A stretch of DNA of 64,000 bases. It comes from Bacillota bacterium (GTDB taxonomy: Bacteria > Bacillota > Sulfobacillia > Sulfobacillales > Sulfobacillaceae). The notes under the pieces are model-generated. The model was given only the letters and a program-made list of their open reading frames with translations, was not told the DNA's origin and searched no databases. The position numbers were made by a program, and so were the translations under genes. Below are positions 1 to 9,448 of the stretch, in pieces. Numbering within the stretch: position 1 is the stretch's first letter; every line of letters begins with the position of its first letter. The stretch spans positions 124,001 to 188,000 of the forward strand of contig JAPNUO010000003.1 of NCBI GenBank assembly GCA_026627065.1, in the 5' to 3' direction.

Positions 1-28
1 TTTATGACGCAGGGAAGGAGGCGGCGTC

Positions 29-1036
29 GTGAGTGTGGTCCAAACGAAAACGGCGAGCCCGCCGGCTCACGATCCCGAGGTGTTGCTGTCGGTTCGCAAT
101 TTAACGAAGTATTTTCCCATCACCGGGGGGCTGTTTTCCCGCACGGTGGGACACGTCAAGGCGGTGGACGGCGTCAGCTTTGACATTCGCCGGGGGGAAA
201 CGCTGGGCCTGGTGGGGGAGTCGGGGTGCGGGAAGACGACGACCGGGCGGGCGGTGCTCCGGTTGGTGGAGCCCACGTCGGGGCAGGTGTTCTTTGAAGG
301 CCGGGATATTGTGCCGTTGCCCAAGCGAGAGATGCGCGCCTTGCGGCGGGAAATGCAAATTGTCTTTCAGGATCCGTTTGGGTCGCTCAACCCGCGCATG
401 TCGGTGGGGGAAATTCTCGAAGAGCCGCTCATCATCCACCGGGTGGGCAATCGCCAAGAACGGCAACAACGCGTGCGGGAGCTGTTGGACGTGGTAGGGC
501 TTGCCAGCTATCACATCCGGCGTTATCCCCATGAGTTTTCCGGGGGACAGCGCCAGCGCATCGGCATCGCCCGGGCCCTGGCGTTAAATCCCAAGTTGGT
601 GGTGGCGGACGAGCCGGTTTCGGCATTGGACGTGTCCATTCAGTCGCAGATTTTGAACCTGATGGAGGATCTGCAGCGCGAGTTTGGGTTGACCTACCTC
701 TTTATTGCCCACGGCCTCAATGTGATCCGCCACATTTCGGACCGGGTGGGTGTCATGTATCTCGGCGCTATGGTGGAGATCGCCGACGCGGATGAGATTT
801 ACCGCCAGCCCTTGCATCCTTACACGGAAGCGTTGTTTTCGGCCATTCCGATTCCCAATCCGACGGTGAAGCGCGAACGCATCATTCTCCAAGGCGACGT
901 GCCGAGCCCGGTGAATCCGCCGAGCGGCTGTCGGTTTCACACGCGCTGCCCCATAGCCCAGGAGCAATGCCGGGTGGAACGCCCGGCGCTGAAGGAGTCG
1001 CGCCCCGGGCATTGGGTGGCATGCCATTTTCGATGA
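29..1036 (+). CDS. Oligo/dipeptide ABC transporter ATP-binding protein (OppF/DppF type)
   Basis: This is the cytoplasmic ATPase that powers peptide import together with OppB/C-type permeases, which would lie just before this window. The Walker A motif GESGCGKTT is near residues 64-72, the ABC signature SGGQRQR near 171 and Walker B LVVADEP near 190. The C-terminal oligopeptide-transporter extension has the cysteine-containing stretch CRFHTRCP near residue 295. The length of 335 aa is normal for the family. The GTG start at 29 follows a GGAAGGAGG ribosome binding site. The start so close to the window edge suggests it is the last gene of an opp/dpp operon. The OppF-type call is firm; the transported peptide cannot be told. 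Confidence 0.93.
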   Translation: MSVVQTKTASPPAHDPEVLLSVRNLTKYFPITGGLFSRTVGHVKAVDGVSFDIRRGETLGLVGESGCGKTTTGRAVLRLVEPTSGQVFFEGRDIVPLPKREMRALRREMQIVFQDPFGSLNPRMSVGEILEEPLIIHRVGNRQERQQRVRELLDVVGLASYHIRRYPHEFSGGQRQRIGIARALALNPKLVVADEPVSALDVSIQSQILNLMEDLQREFGLTYLFIAHGLNVIRHISDRVGVMYLGAMVEIADADEIYRQPLHPYTEALFSAIPIPNPTVKRERIILQGDVPSPVNPPSGCRFHTRCPIAQEQCRVERPALKESRPGHWVACHFR

Positions 1037-1289
1037 TGCCTCCGAGCGGGGCGCCCGGCTTCGGCGAGGGCTGTGCCCCGCTACTCTCCCGGGAACTTTT
1101 CGTGTAGATTCGCCAACGGGCGCTGTTGCTCTTTGCCGTGGGTGCGCGCCCGGTTTCTTCTTTGACGGCTCAATGCGGTGCGCGCCATGGCCTATCCGCC
1201 TAGAGAGCCCAGAGGGGGCGCATTGTTGCGATGCCGTTCGGGATCGGGGTGCTGCGCGGTGGCCGGAACATGGGATTTGCCGGTGATGA

Positions 1290-1298
1290 TGTTATAAT
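1290..1298 (+). promoter_or_regulatory. Extended -10 promoter upstream of gatC
   Basis: The string TGTTATAAT is a TGn-TATAAT extended -10 element, about 25 bases before the gatC start codon and just ahead of its ribosome binding site (AAGGGGGGA). No good -35 hexamer is present at 16-18 bases upstream, which fits the extended -10 class. The rest of the 1037-1323 interval shows no gene and only an imperfect GC-rich hairpin near 1046-1082. Confidence 0.55.
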
Positions 1299-1323
1299 TG
1301 GACAAGTGTAAGGGGGGATCTGG

Positions 1324-1635
1324 GTGGGCTTATCGGATCAGGAGATCTTGCACGTCGCGCGCTTGGCCCGCTTGAGGTTGACTACGGCGGAACTTCCGGG
1401 CATTCGGCGCGATCTCAATCGCGTGCTGGACTATGTGTCGCAGCTGCAAGCGTTGGATTTAGCCGACATTCCGCCGACAATGCATGTCGTCAATATGGAG
1501 ATGCCGCTTCGGGACGATGTCGTGGCGCCTTCGTTAAGCGTCGAGGAGGCGACCAAAAATGCGCCACAAGTGGAAGCGGGAATGTTTAAAGTGCCCCGGA
1601 TTGTAGAGAGTGAGGGAGGCGGCGACGATGGCTAA
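1324..1635 (+). CDS. gatC: Asp-tRNA(Asn)/Glu-tRNA(Gln) amidotransferase subunit C
   Basis: GatC is the small clamp subunit of the GatCAB complex, which converts misacylated Glu-tRNA(Gln) and Asp-tRNA(Asn) to the amidated forms in the cytoplasm. The 103-aa product has the typical start LSDQEILHVARLARLRL and the C-terminal segment with MPLRDDVV. The GTG start at 1324 is preceded by AAGGGGGGA. The gene is followed by gatA with an 8-base overlap and then gatB, so the three subunits are translationally coupled. Its presence indicates that this organism relies on the indirect amidation route for at least one of Gln and Asn. Confidence 0.95.
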   Translation: MGLSDQEILHVARLARLRLTTAELPGIRRDLNRVLDYVSQLQALDLADIPPTMHVVNMEMPLRDDVVAPSLSVEEATKNAPQVEAGMFKVPRIVESEGGGDDG

Positions 1636-3079
1636 GAGCCTCTGGATGGAGGATGCGGTCACCCTCCATGAGCTCTTCGTGGCGGGCGAGGTGCGGGCCA
1701 CCGACATTGTGGAACACCACCTCGAGCGCCTGAACGCCCGCGATCCCGTCATTCGGGCGTTTTTGCACGTCGCGGCAGAGCAAGCGCGGGCTCAGGCCGC
1801 GGTACAAGACCGCTGGTCGCCGGCCGAACGCGCCGAGCGTCCGCTCTCGGGGGTGCCGGTGGCCATTAAGGACAATATTGTGACCGAAACCATGCCGACC
1901 ACAGCGGCCTCGCGCATCCTGCAAAATTTTTACGCGCCCTACAATGCGACAGTGGTCGACAAGCTTTACGAGGCCGGTGCCATTGTGATTGGCAAAACGA
2001 ACTTGGACGAATTTGCCATGGGATCCTCGACGGAGCACTCTGCGTTTTACCCCACGCGCAATCCTTGGGCGTTGGACCGGGTGCCCGGAGGGTCGAGTGG
2101 CGGGTCGGCGGCGGCCGTCGCCGCGGGCATGGTGCCGTTGGCCTTGGGCTCGGATACTGGCGGGTCGATTCGCCAGCCGTCTGCGTATTGCGGTATCATC
2201 GGCATGAAGCCCACCTATGGGCGGGTGTCTCGGTATGGGTTGATAGCCTTTGCGTCGAGCTTGGATCAAATTGGTCCCATGGCCCGCCGAGTGCGCGACC
2301 TCCGCGCCCTTTACGACGTCATTGCCGGGCCGGATCCCCGAGATGCAACATCGCTCCCGGACACGACCGACGCGACGCCGTTGAGCCGGCCCTGGCGCAT
2401 TGGCGTGCCGAGAGAGTACTTCGGAGAAGGGTTGGATCCCGAGATCCGCCATGTTCTGGATCGCCACCTGAGCCAACTCCGGGCAGAGGGCCATGAGATT
2501 CGCGACATCTCCCTGCCTCATACCCGCTTTGCGATTGCCGCCTACTACCTGATTGCCCCGGCTGAGGCCTCGTCCAATTTGTCGCGGTACGACGGCATTC
2601 GCTATGGCTTTCGTCGGGAGTCGCGCGACCTGGTGACTTTATACGAAGCAACCCGCGACGAGGGCTTTGGCCCGGAAGTCAAGCGGCGCATCCTGCTGGG
2701 AACGCATGCCCTGTCGAGCGGCTATTACGACGCGTACTACCTGACCGCGCAGAAAGTGCGCACGCTAATCCGCCGAGATTTTGACGACGCCTTTCACACC
2801 GTAGACTTTGTAGTGACGCCGACCACGCCGGAGGTGGCCTTCCGTTTGGGCGAGCGCAGCGATGATCCGCTGACCATGTACTTGGGAGACATCTACACGG
2901 TGACCGCGAATTTAGCGGGGCTGCCGGCGATTTCATTGCCTGTCGGCTGGGCGCATGGGCTGCCGGTCGGAGTGCAGTGGCTCGCCAAACCCCTCGCCGA
3001 TCACCAGTTGCTTGAGGCGGCCGAAGCGTTAGAAGGATTGCTGCCGCCGGTTCGGTTTCCCGAGGAGGTGGAAGGATGA
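1628..3079 (+). CDS. gatA: Glu-tRNA(Gln)/Asp-tRNA(Asn) amidotransferase subunit A
   Basis: GatA is the amidase subunit that releases ammonia from glutamine for tRNA-dependent amidation. The amidase-signature residues are visible: the catalytic lysine in VAIKDN near residue 81, and the Ser-rich GGSSGGS loop with the cis-serine near 154-160, followed by the nucleophile in [10 protein letters not shown]. The length of about 483 aa is normal. The ATG at 1628 is chosen over an in-frame GTG at 1610 because it has the GAGGGAGG site at the right distance. It overlaps gatC by 8 bases, and its TGA overlaps the gatB ATG (ATGA). Confidence 0.96.
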   Translation: MAKSLWMEDAVTLHELFVAGEVRATDIVEHHLERLNARDPVIRAFLHVAAEQARAQAAVQDRWSPAERAERPLSGVPVAIKDNIVTETMPTTAASRILQNFYAPYNATVVDKLYEAGAIVIGKTNLDEFAMGSSTEHSAFYPTRNPWALDRVPGGSSGGSAAAVAAGMVPLALGSDTGGSIRQPSAYCGIIGMKPTYGRVSRYGLIAFASSLDQIGPMARRVRDLRALYDVIAGPDPRDATSLPDTTDATPLSRPWRIGVPREYFGEGLDPEIRHVLDRHLSQLRAEGHEIRDISLPHTRFAIAAYYLIAPAEASSNLSRYDGIRYGFRRESRDLVTLYEATRDEGFGPEVKRRILLGTHALSSGYYDAYYLTAQKVRTLIRRDFDDAFHTVDFVVTPTTPEVAFRLGERSDDPLTMYLGDIYTVTANLAGLPAISLPVGWAHGLPVGVQWLAKPLADHQLLEAAEALEGLLPPVRFPEEVEG

Positions 3080-4551
3080 GCGCGGCGTTTGATGTGATCA
3101 TTGGTTTGGAAGTGCACGTGGAGCTGAAGACAGCGTCTAAGCTGTTTTGCGGGTGTTCGACCGCGTTTGGATCGGCGCCCAACTCGCAGACGTGTCCCGT
3201 CTGTCTTGGCATGCCGGGCGTGCTGCCCGTGTTGAATCGAGAGGCGGTGCGTCTAGCGGTGCGCTCGGCCTTGGCATTGAATTGCACGGTACGCCCGTAT
3301 TCCAAATTTGACCGCAAGCAGTACTTTTATCCGGACCTGCCCAAGGCCTACCAAATTTCCCAATACGACTTGCCGCTGGCGGAGTATGGATGGGTGAACA
3401 TTAGGCCGTCAGGGCAGGACGTGAAGCGCGTGGGGATCCGCCGCATCCACCTGGAAGAAGACGCTGGCAAACTCAATCATCTGGGCCAGCGGCTGGGCGA
3501 TGCCGTGGGGTCTCTGGTGGATTTGAATCGCGCTGGCGTGCCGCTCATCGAAATTGTGTCCGAGCCTGACATGCGATCGGCGGAGGAGGCGCGCCTGTAC
3601 CTCACCGAGCTGCGCGCGGTGCTCAGCTACCTTGACGTGTCGGATCTGCGCATGGAAGAAGGGTCGCTGCGGTGTGACGCCAATGTGTCGCTCCGACCGC
3701 GCGGATATACCGGATCGCTGGAAGAGCTGCCCCGGGTGGAGATCAAAAATGTGAATTCGATTCGCAATGTGCAGCGGGGCATCGAATACGAAATCGCCCG
3801 CCAGGCGGAACTGCTCAGCCGGGGCGAGCGGATTGTGCGGGAAACCCGCGGCTTTGACGATGTTTCGGGCCGCACCTACAGTCAGCGGAGCAAGGAGGAA
3901 GCGCACGACTACCGCTATTTTCCCGAACCCGATTTGCCTCCGTTGGTGCTTCAGTCGGAATGGATTGAGAAGGAACGGGCGGCGTTGCCGCCGCTTCCCG
4001 ACGCCATCCGCCAGGACCTCATCGCGCGGGGGATCCCGGACAAGGACGTGGAGGTGCTGGTGCTGGACCGGGAGGCCTACCAGTATTGGAAAGAGGCGTC
4101 CCCGGCGTTTTCCGACGATCGGCTGTTAGTCAACTGGATGCTCTCCGATGTGTCCCGCCTGCTGAATGCCCAGGGCAGGACGTTTGGGGACTGCCCAGTG
4201 CGGCCGCGTCAATTGGTTGAGCTTCTGACCTTGATTCAGGAGGGCACGTTATCCGGGCGCATGGCCAAAGAGGTCTTGGACGCGATGTTTGAGACGGGGC
4301 AGGATGCCAAGACGGTCGTCAAACAGAAGGGACTCAGCCAAATCACGGACGAGTCCGCCCTGATGCAGGTGGTGCAGCGCGTCCTGGAGGCCCATGCCCA
4401 CGTGGTCGAGGATTACCTTTCGGGGAAGGACAAGGCGCTAGCCTACTTAGTGGGGCAGGTCATGAAGGAGACGCGCGGGCAGGCCAAACCCGACCTGGTC
4501 AACCGCCTGCTCAAGGAGGCCATTCGTGGAGGGCAAACCGTTTCCGGCTAG
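3076..4551 (+). CDS. gatB: Asp/Glu-tRNA amidotransferase subunit B
   Basis: GatB activates the carboxylate of misacylated tRNA and receives ammonia from GatA. The protein starts with the conserved GLEVHVELKTASKLFC, followed by the family motifs CPVCLGMPG and KQYFYPDLPKAYQISQ. The YRYFPEPDLPP motif is in the middle, and a GatB/YqeY tail domain (roughly residues 340-491) carries a helical tRNA-binding region. The length of 491 aa is near the usual value. It overlaps gatA by 4 bases (ATGA), and the downstream gene starts inside its last codons. Confidence 0.97.
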   Translation: MSAAFDVIIGLEVHVELKTASKLFCGCSTAFGSAPNSQTCPVCLGMPGVLPVLNREAVRLAVRSALALNCTVRPYSKFDRKQYFYPDLPKAYQISQYDLPLAEYGWVNIRPSGQDVKRVGIRRIHLEEDAGKLNHLGQRLGDAVGSLVDLNRAGVPLIEIVSEPDMRSAEEARLYLTELRAVLSYLDVSDLRMEEGSLRCDANVSLRPRGYTGSLEELPRVEIKNVNSIRNVQRGIEYEIARQAELLSRGERIVRETRGFDDVSGRTYSQRSKEEAHDYRYFPEPDLPPLVLQSEWIEKERAALPPLPDAIRQDLIARGIPDKDVEVLVLDREAYQYWKEASPAFSDDRLLVNWMLSDVSRLLNAQGRTFGDCPVRPRQLVELLTLIQEGTLSGRMAKEVLDAMFETGQDAKTVVKQKGLSQITDESALMQVVQRVLEAHAHVVEDYLSGKDKALAYLVGQVMKETRGQAKPDLVNRLLKEAIRGGQTVSG

Positions 4552-5449
4552 GGGGTCCGGTGACTACCGCCGCGTGCGCATTGTCGCGCCTGCCCGGGCG
4601 GTGAATCCCGACGCGGTTGAGCGCACGGTGGCGGCGCTCACCGCGCGAGGGATGACAGTCACCCTGGGTGATCATGTCTTTGATGTGTGGCATGATGTCT
4701 TGCACCTTGCCGGACGCGACGAGGACCGGGCCCACGATCTTGTGATGGCCATCGAAGATCCGGCGGTGGACTGGATCTTAACGGCGCGGGGCGGATACGG
4801 CAGCCTGCGCCTTTTGCCGTATTTGCCGTCTTGGACGAGTCCCCCTCGGGCACCGAAGCCGCTGGTGGGGTTTAGCGACGTGACCGTCTTGCACGCCTTA
4901 TGGCGGCGTTGGGGATGGTGGAGCATCCATGGAGCCAATGCCGAAGCGGATTGGAGCGGCGAAGCGGGAGACAGCGCGATCGCCCTATTGACCCCCCCAG
5001 CTCGGCTGCTCGCGGCATCCGCGCCGCTGACCTGCCTCGCCCATCCCGTGACTTCGACCCTCTTAGCCCCCTGGTGGGGGGGAAACTTGACGTTGGTGGC
5101 GGCATTGGCGGGCACGCCGTACCAGCCGTCCCTCGAGGGGTCGGTGCTGTACCTCGAAGAAGTCGACGAGGCCGCGTACCGGATCGATCGATTGCTGCAG
5201 CAGCTGTATCTGGCGGGATTCTTTGCCGGCGTGCGGGGAGTCGTGTTTGGCGGCGTGAGCGGAGAAGGCGGCGCCGAGGAAGGGGCGGTGCGCACCCTCT
5301 TAGGAGAGCTTGGCGAAAAAACCGGCTGTCCCGTATGGTGGGGCTTTCCCTCGTCCCACCGCGCGCCAACGTTAAGCGTGCCTTGGGGCGTGCCGCTGGC
5401 GATTGACCCCGACGGCTGGGTGTCGCTGAGGGCAGGTGACGCGCCATGA
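4526..5449 (+). CDS. LD-carboxypeptidase (peptidase family S66, LdcA/MccF type)
   Basis: Enzymes of this family cleave the L,D bond releasing the terminal D-alanine from muropeptides during cell-wall recycling; MccF members instead cleave microcin-like nucleotides. The product is 307 aa. Motifs seen are ARGGYGSLRLLPYL, the nucleophile-serine motif GFSDVT, the acidic LEEVDEAAYRIDR segment and the histidine-containing GFPSSHRAPTLSVPWG near the C terminus, giving a plausible Ser-Glu-His triad. The GTG start at 4526 has CAAGGAGG upstream and lies 26 bases inside gatB. The next gene starts on its stop codon (ATGA), so it is co-transcribed with gatCAB. No signal peptide is visible, so it is cytoplasmic. 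Confidence 0.85.
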   Translation: MEGKPFPARGSGDYRRVRIVAPARAVNPDAVERTVAALTARGMTVTLGDHVFDVWHDVLHLAGRDEDRAHDLVMAIEDPAVDWILTARGGYGSLRLLPYLPSWTSPPRAPKPLVGFSDVTVLHALWRRWGWWSIHGANAEADWSGEAGDSAIALLTPPARLLAASAPLTCLAHPVTSTLLAPWWGGNLTLVAALAGTPYQPSLEGSVLYLEEVDEAAYRIDRLLQQLYLAGFFAGVRGVVFGGVSGEGGAEEGAVRTLLGELGEKTGCPVWWGFPSSHRAPTLSVPWGVPLAIDPDGWVSLRAGDAP

Positions 5450-6795
5450 ACTTGGGCGAGACGACGGTGCTGGTGGAGCGCATGGGACAGGACGGGGATG
5501 GGGTGGCGCGCCTCTCCGATGGGCGGCTGGCCTTTGTGTCGGGGGCTCTGCCGGGAGAAGTGGTGGACATTCGGGTCACCGAAGAACGCGCGCGTTTCGT
5601 GCGGGCGGTGCCGGTCAGGTGGCGGTCGACGTCGACCGAACGCGTTCAGCCTCCTTGCCCGGTCTATCCCGCGTGCGGGGGCTGCGTCTTTCAGCACTGG
5701 GACTACGCGGCAGAGTTGCGCTATAAAGAGGGGCGGGTCAAAGAGGCGGTCGCGCGGATTGCGCAGGGCGATGCCGGGCTCGTTGAGCCCATCCGTCCCA
5801 ATGCGTCGCCTTATGGGTATCGCAATAAGGGGCAGTTTCCGTTTGGACGCGATGGGGCGAAGACCACCGTGGGACTTTACCGTCGCGGCAGTCACACGGT
5901 GGTGGGCACAGATCGTTGCGCTATTCAGGACGCGCTAGTCAATCAGGTCTTGGGGGTGGCGGAACGGCTGGTCAATGAGGTTGGCCTGTTGCCCTACGAT
6001 GAGCGCACCCAGGAGGGCGTTCTGCGCCACCTGTTGATACGGACGTCTGAGTTTCAACGCCGCGCGTTGGTTCTGCTGGTGGCTTTTCGCCGCGATCGGC
6101 GCCTTTTGCCGTTGGCTCGCGCGCTGATGGACGCCGTACCCGCGATTCATGGCGTGGGCGTCAATGTCAATTCTCAGAGGGGCAATCGCGTGTTGGGCCC
6201 CGAGACGGACCTTTTGGCCGGTGAGCCGTACCTCCTCGAAACCATCTTGGGTTTGCGGTTTCGCCTGTCCTTTACCTCGTTTTTTCAGGTGAATCCGCGT
6301 CAGGCCGCGGTGCTTTACGAGCTAGCGCTGGGGTATTTGGAGCCTCCGGTGGAGACCGTGTGGGACTTGTACTCCGGCGTTGGTACCTTGGCGTGCCTTG
6401 CTGCCGCGCGGGCCAAACGCGTCAAGGCGATTGAAATTCTTCCGGAAGCGGTCAAGGATGCCCAGGAGAACGTCAAGCTCAATGGGCTCACGAATGTCGA
6501 GGTCGAGGTGGGTGCGGTCGAACGCGTCATCGCCGCGTGGATAGCCCAGCGCTCTCGTGCGCCGGACGCGGTGATTGTCGATCCGCCGCGAAAGGGCTTG
6601 GACGAGTCGGTGGTTGAAGCCTTACGGGCCTTGCAGCCTCGACGCATTGTGTATATCAGCTGCCGTCCAGAGACGTGGGCCCGTGACGTGTCGCGTCTCG
6701 CGCCGTTCTACCGCTTAGCCACCGTCACCCCGGTAGACATGTTTCCTCGGAGCGACCATGTGGAGCTTGCCTCGCTATTGGAGCGAGAGCGCTAG
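5446..6795 (+). CDS. 23S rRNA (uracil-C5)-methyltransferase, RlmD/RlmCD-like with TRAM domain
   Basis: This SAM-dependent enzyme methylates C5 of uracils in 23S rRNA. An N-terminal TRAM RNA-binding domain spans about residues 1-60. The cysteine cluster in PPCPVYPACGGCVFQHW (C-x5-C-x2-C) is expected to hold a 4Fe-4S cluster with a further cysteine. The SAM-binding motif LYSGVGTLACLAA is near residue 306. The catalytic region has DPPRKGL and the nucleophile cysteine in YISCRPETWARD. The length of 449 aa is typical. It starts on the stop of the LD-carboxypeptidase gene and ends head to head with the convergent permease, whose stop overlaps it by 4 bases. Whether it targets U747, U1939 or both cannot be told from sequence. 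Confidence 0.9.
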   Translation: MNLGETTVLVERMGQDGDGVARLSDGRLAFVSGALPGEVVDIRVTEERARFVRAVPVRWRSTSTERVQPPCPVYPACGGCVFQHWDYAAELRYKEGRVKEAVARIAQGDAGLVEPIRPNASPYGYRNKGQFPFGRDGAKTTVGLYRRGSHTVVGTDRCAIQDALVNQVLGVAERLVNEVGLLPYDERTQEGVLRHLLIRTSEFQRRALVLLVAFRRDRRLLPLARALMDAVPAIHGVGVNVNSQRGNRVLGPETDLLAGEPYLLETILGLRFRLSFTSFFQVNPRQAAVLYELALGYLEPPVETVWDLYSGVGTLACLAAARAKRVKAIEILPEAVKDAQENVKLNGLTNVEVEVGAVERVIAAWIAQRSRAPDAVIVDPPRKGLDESVVEALRALQPRRIVYISCRPETWARDVSRLAPFYRLATVTPVDMFPRSDHVELASLLERER

Positions 6796-8228
6796 CCTTG
6801 GGGTTGGGGTTGGTGGCGATCCGGGGCGCGGCGGTATCGGCGCACGACGAGCCATGCCGCCAAGGCGATGAGGATGCCGCCAAACCCCAGAATGAATCCG
6901 ACGAGCTCGCCCTTGGCCAGCGGCGAGACGGCCATGGCCAGGATTACGACGGCCATGACAAAGTAGGTGGTGTAGGGAAATCCCCAGAGCTTATGGACCA
7001 GCCGGTCGGGATGATGCTTTTGTAAGTAGGGGCGGTAATAGCGTTCGGTAAGAAGAATCATGAGCCAAATGAACATGGCCTGAAAGCCCGTAGCGGTCAC
7101 GAGGTAGCTGTAGGCTTTTTTGGGGAGCACGTAAGCCAAGACAATGGTCAGGGCCAGGAGGCCGGCGCTGGTCCAAATGGCGCGCGACGGCTGCCCTTTT
7201 TTGTTGAGCTTGCCCAATGCTCGGGGCGCTTCCCCTTGATGCGCGAGGGAGTACAACACGCGCACGTTGGAGTAGAGGGCCGCGTTCATCGTGGAAAGAA
7301 CGGCGAAGAGCAAGACCAAATTCATGAGGGAGGAGAGATACGGGAGGGGACTGGCGTGCAAGGCCAGAATGAAGGGACTGATCTTGTCCGATTCGCGGGA
7401 CCACGGGGTAATCGCCAGAATGACAAACAGGGATCCTAAAAACATGATGCTGACAAGCACCACAGTGTTGCGGATGGCCTCGCTGAGGGTGCGGTGGGGA
7501 TCTTTGGCTTCCGCGGCGGCCAACCCAATGACGCCGGTGCCGGCATAGGCAAAGAGGACGAGAATCATCGCCGGCAAGGCGTGAAACCACCCGTTCGGCA
7601 CGAATCCGCCGTGGTGCGCCCACAGTGTTCCCACTGAAGGCAGCGGACGGCGGGTGGGCAGGACGTGGAAAAGGGTCAACCCCCCCCATACCACAAATGC
7701 CAAGACGGCCACGGATTTGATGCCCGCCATAATGTCCTCAATGGTGCCAAACCCCCGCACGCTGATGAAGTTGATGGCAATGATGAAAGCCGAGTAAATC
7801 AGCGACCAGACCCATAGGGGCATGAGGGGAAACCAGTAGCGGGAGAACAAGGCGGCGGCTGTCACCTCGCTCGACATTGTCAGGACGCTGGAAAACCAGA
7901 AGATCCATCCGGAGACAAAGGTCCAGCCCGGCCCCAGCACTTCCCGCGTGAAGACCAAAAAGGATCCGGGAGTAGGGGTGGCGATGGACATCTCGGCCAG
8001 GGCATTAATCTCAATGGCCATGAGGAGAGCGCCTAGAGCATACATCGCCAAGACCAGCGGGCCGGCGTGCCGGATGGCTAAGCCGCTGGCCATGAAGAGG
8101 CCCGAACCCATGATGCCGCCAATAGTCAGCAGGGTGAGGGTGAACGAGGTCAGGTCGCGTTGAAACGATTGATGATGGGCTTTGGGGCGCGTGCGCACGC
8201 GCGGGCGATGAGACGACTTAACGCTCAT
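6792..8228 (-). CDS. APC-family amino acid permease
   Basis: This is a cytoplasmic-membrane amino acid importer with about 12 predicted transmembrane helices. The first helix carries the family motif TIGGIMGSGLF. The family marker following helix 5 (AGTGVIGLAAAEAKDP) fits the AAT branch that includes AnsP, GabP and proline/lysine permeases. The ATG at 8228 is used because AAGGAAGGATGG lies directly before it; the reading frame stays open further upstream but the extra part has no transmembrane or family similarity. The length becomes 478 aa. The substrate is unknown. It is transcribed divergently from the thioesterase gene. Confidence 0.88.
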   Translation of the reverse strand: MSVKSSHRPRVRTRPKAHHQSFQRDLTSFTLTLLTIGGIMGSGLFMASGLAIRHAGPLVLAMYALGALLMAIEINALAEMSIATPTPGSFLVFTREVLGPGWTFVSGWIFWFSSVLTMSSEVTAAALFSRYWFPLMPLWVWSLIYSAFIIAINFISVRGFGTIEDIMAGIKSVAVLAFVVWGGLTLFHVLPTRRPLPSVGTLWAHHGGFVPNGWFHALPAMILVLFAYAGTGVIGLAAAEAKDPHRTLSEAIRNTVVLVSIMFLGSLFVILAITPWSRESDKISPFILALHASPLPYLSSLMNLVLLFAVLSTMNAALYSNVRVLYSLAHQGEAPRALGKLNKKGQPSRAIWTSAGLLALTIVLAYVLPKKAYSYLVTATGFQAMFIWLMILLTERYYRPYLQKHHPDRLVHKLWGFPYTTYFVMAVVILAMAVSPLAKGELVGFILGFGGILIALAAWLVVRRYRRAPDRHQPQPQG

Positions 8229-8342
8229 GGAACCATCCTTCCTTTTGAGCCGATTGCAACGCATACCCAGGTTTGGTAACACCATAGGGGAGCCGTGCAT
8301 AGCATGAACAGTTGTGCTCGACGTTATACGGAGGTGCAGAGG

Positions 8343-8849
8343 GTGGCGACACCACAAGGAAAAACCGTGCAAGAGTCTCGAACCGAGATGACCGAGTTGG
8401 TCTTGCCGGGGGATTCCAATCAACTGGGCAATATTCTCGGGGGCCGCGTGATGCATTGGATCGACTTGGCCGCGGCGATTACCGCGAACCGCCACGCCGG
8501 GCATGTGGCTGTTACGGCATCGATGGACAGCCTGGAATTCTTGCATCCCATTCGCATTGGTGAGGTCGTGCGATTGGTCGCGCAAATCAATTGGGTCGGC
8601 CGCACCTCCATGGAAGTGGGAGTCGATGTTTACGGTGAAAACCTCAACACCGGAGAACGCCGGAAAACCTCGACTGCTTACCTCACCTTCGTGGCGTTAA
8701 ATGACGAGGGAAAACCCGTCGAGGTGCCCCCCCTGATTCTTCAAACTGCCGAAGAAGAAGCGCGCTTTCACGAGGCGGAGGCACGCCGCCAAGAGCGCTT
8801 AAAGCGCCGGCGGCGCTCGATGGAGTCCGCCTCAACGACCTCGACCTAA
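8343..8849 (+). CDS. Acyl-CoA thioesterase, hotdog fold (YciA/YkhA type)
   Basis: Enzymes of this type hydrolyse acyl-CoA to free acid and CoA in the cytoplasm. The hotdog core has the motif GNILGGRVMHWIDLAAAITANRH, where the aspartate is the expected catalytic residue. It is followed by TASMDSLEFLHPIRIGEVVRL and VGRTSMEVGVDVY. The GTG at 8343 is chosen since GGAGGTG lies six bases before it; an upstream ATG at 8295 lacks such a site. The product is then 168 aa, with a charged Arg/Glu-rich helical tail. No transcriptional partner is evident. Confidence 0.87.
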   Translation: MATPQGKTVQESRTEMTELVLPGDSNQLGNILGGRVMHWIDLAAAITANRHAGHVAVTASMDSLEFLHPIRIGEVVRLVAQINWVGRTSMEVGVDVYGENLNTGERRKTSTAYLTFVALNDEGKPVEVPPLILQTAEEEARFHEAEARRQERLKRRRRSMESASTTST

Positions 8850-9448
8850 GGACGAGCGCTGTGCGGTGCTTGCCCGAGGCGCGTCCTACACACGAAAGAT
8901 TGTCTCCGGCGCGTGCGTCGCCCGGGTGAGGGCGTCGGCGGGATCGGCAGTGGCCACGGAGGTGGCGGAAGACGGCGGGCGGGACGGAAGCGTTCGTCGA
9001 TCAATGCATAGCGGGAGAGCGGTCGCGTGGCGCGCAGCGGCCTGGCCGCCCCCGCCGCTTGTGCCATGAGCGATGCGTTTAGGCCTCGGACTTATTTAGC
9101 CCGTTGGATTGCTTGTGGGTTCGGGCAAGGCCTTGTCGTCTTGCTGGAGACTGCCGACGGATTCGTGGGACAATATCAGTCCCCGGTTTGGGAGGACATT
9201 TCCACAACGCGCCGCGGACCGCCCTAGCACAGCGACAATTGGGGCCCGCCAAGGGGAGGCGGGAGCACCGCGCAATGTCCGCCGTGGCCATTCTGTCGGC
9301 CAATCCAACGCTTTGACAGGATTTTCTGGAGGAAGGGTGCGGCCGATCAGCCGTGGATTCGGAGGATCCTTCGGGAGTTGGCCGACTTCGTCGCGTGAAC
9401 GGGATATGATATGATGCAGTAAAAATCCATAAGAATTTGTAGGAAAGA
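8850..9448. other. Gene-free stretch between thioesterase and methyltransferase
   Basis: About 600 bases with no convincing reading frame on either strand. Short open frames here are arginine- and proline-rich, lack ribosome binding sites and resemble no family I know. The last 50 bases become AT-rich and contain two TATGAT hexamers (9405-9410 and 9410-9415), possible -10 elements for the methyltransferase gene, without a good -35. It may be eroded sequence like that around 21 kb, but I could not assign it. Confidence 0.4.

Noticed and set aside
1586-2521. 311-codon open frame on the minus strand opposite gatA
   Set aside because: It lies entirely opposite a well-conserved gene, is Arg/His-rich without family motifs and has no ribosome binding site. 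It is a GC-driven shadow frame.
4672-5895. 407-codon minus-strand open frame opposite the LD-carboxypeptidase and methyltransferase
   Set aside because: Low-complexity Pro/Arg/Ser composition, antisense to two recognised genes, no start site.
8846-9308. Several Arg/Pro-rich frames after the thioesterase, suspected IS remnant
   Set aside because: Unlike the 20.6-21.7 kb region, no ordered transposase motifs could be traced through frame changes.
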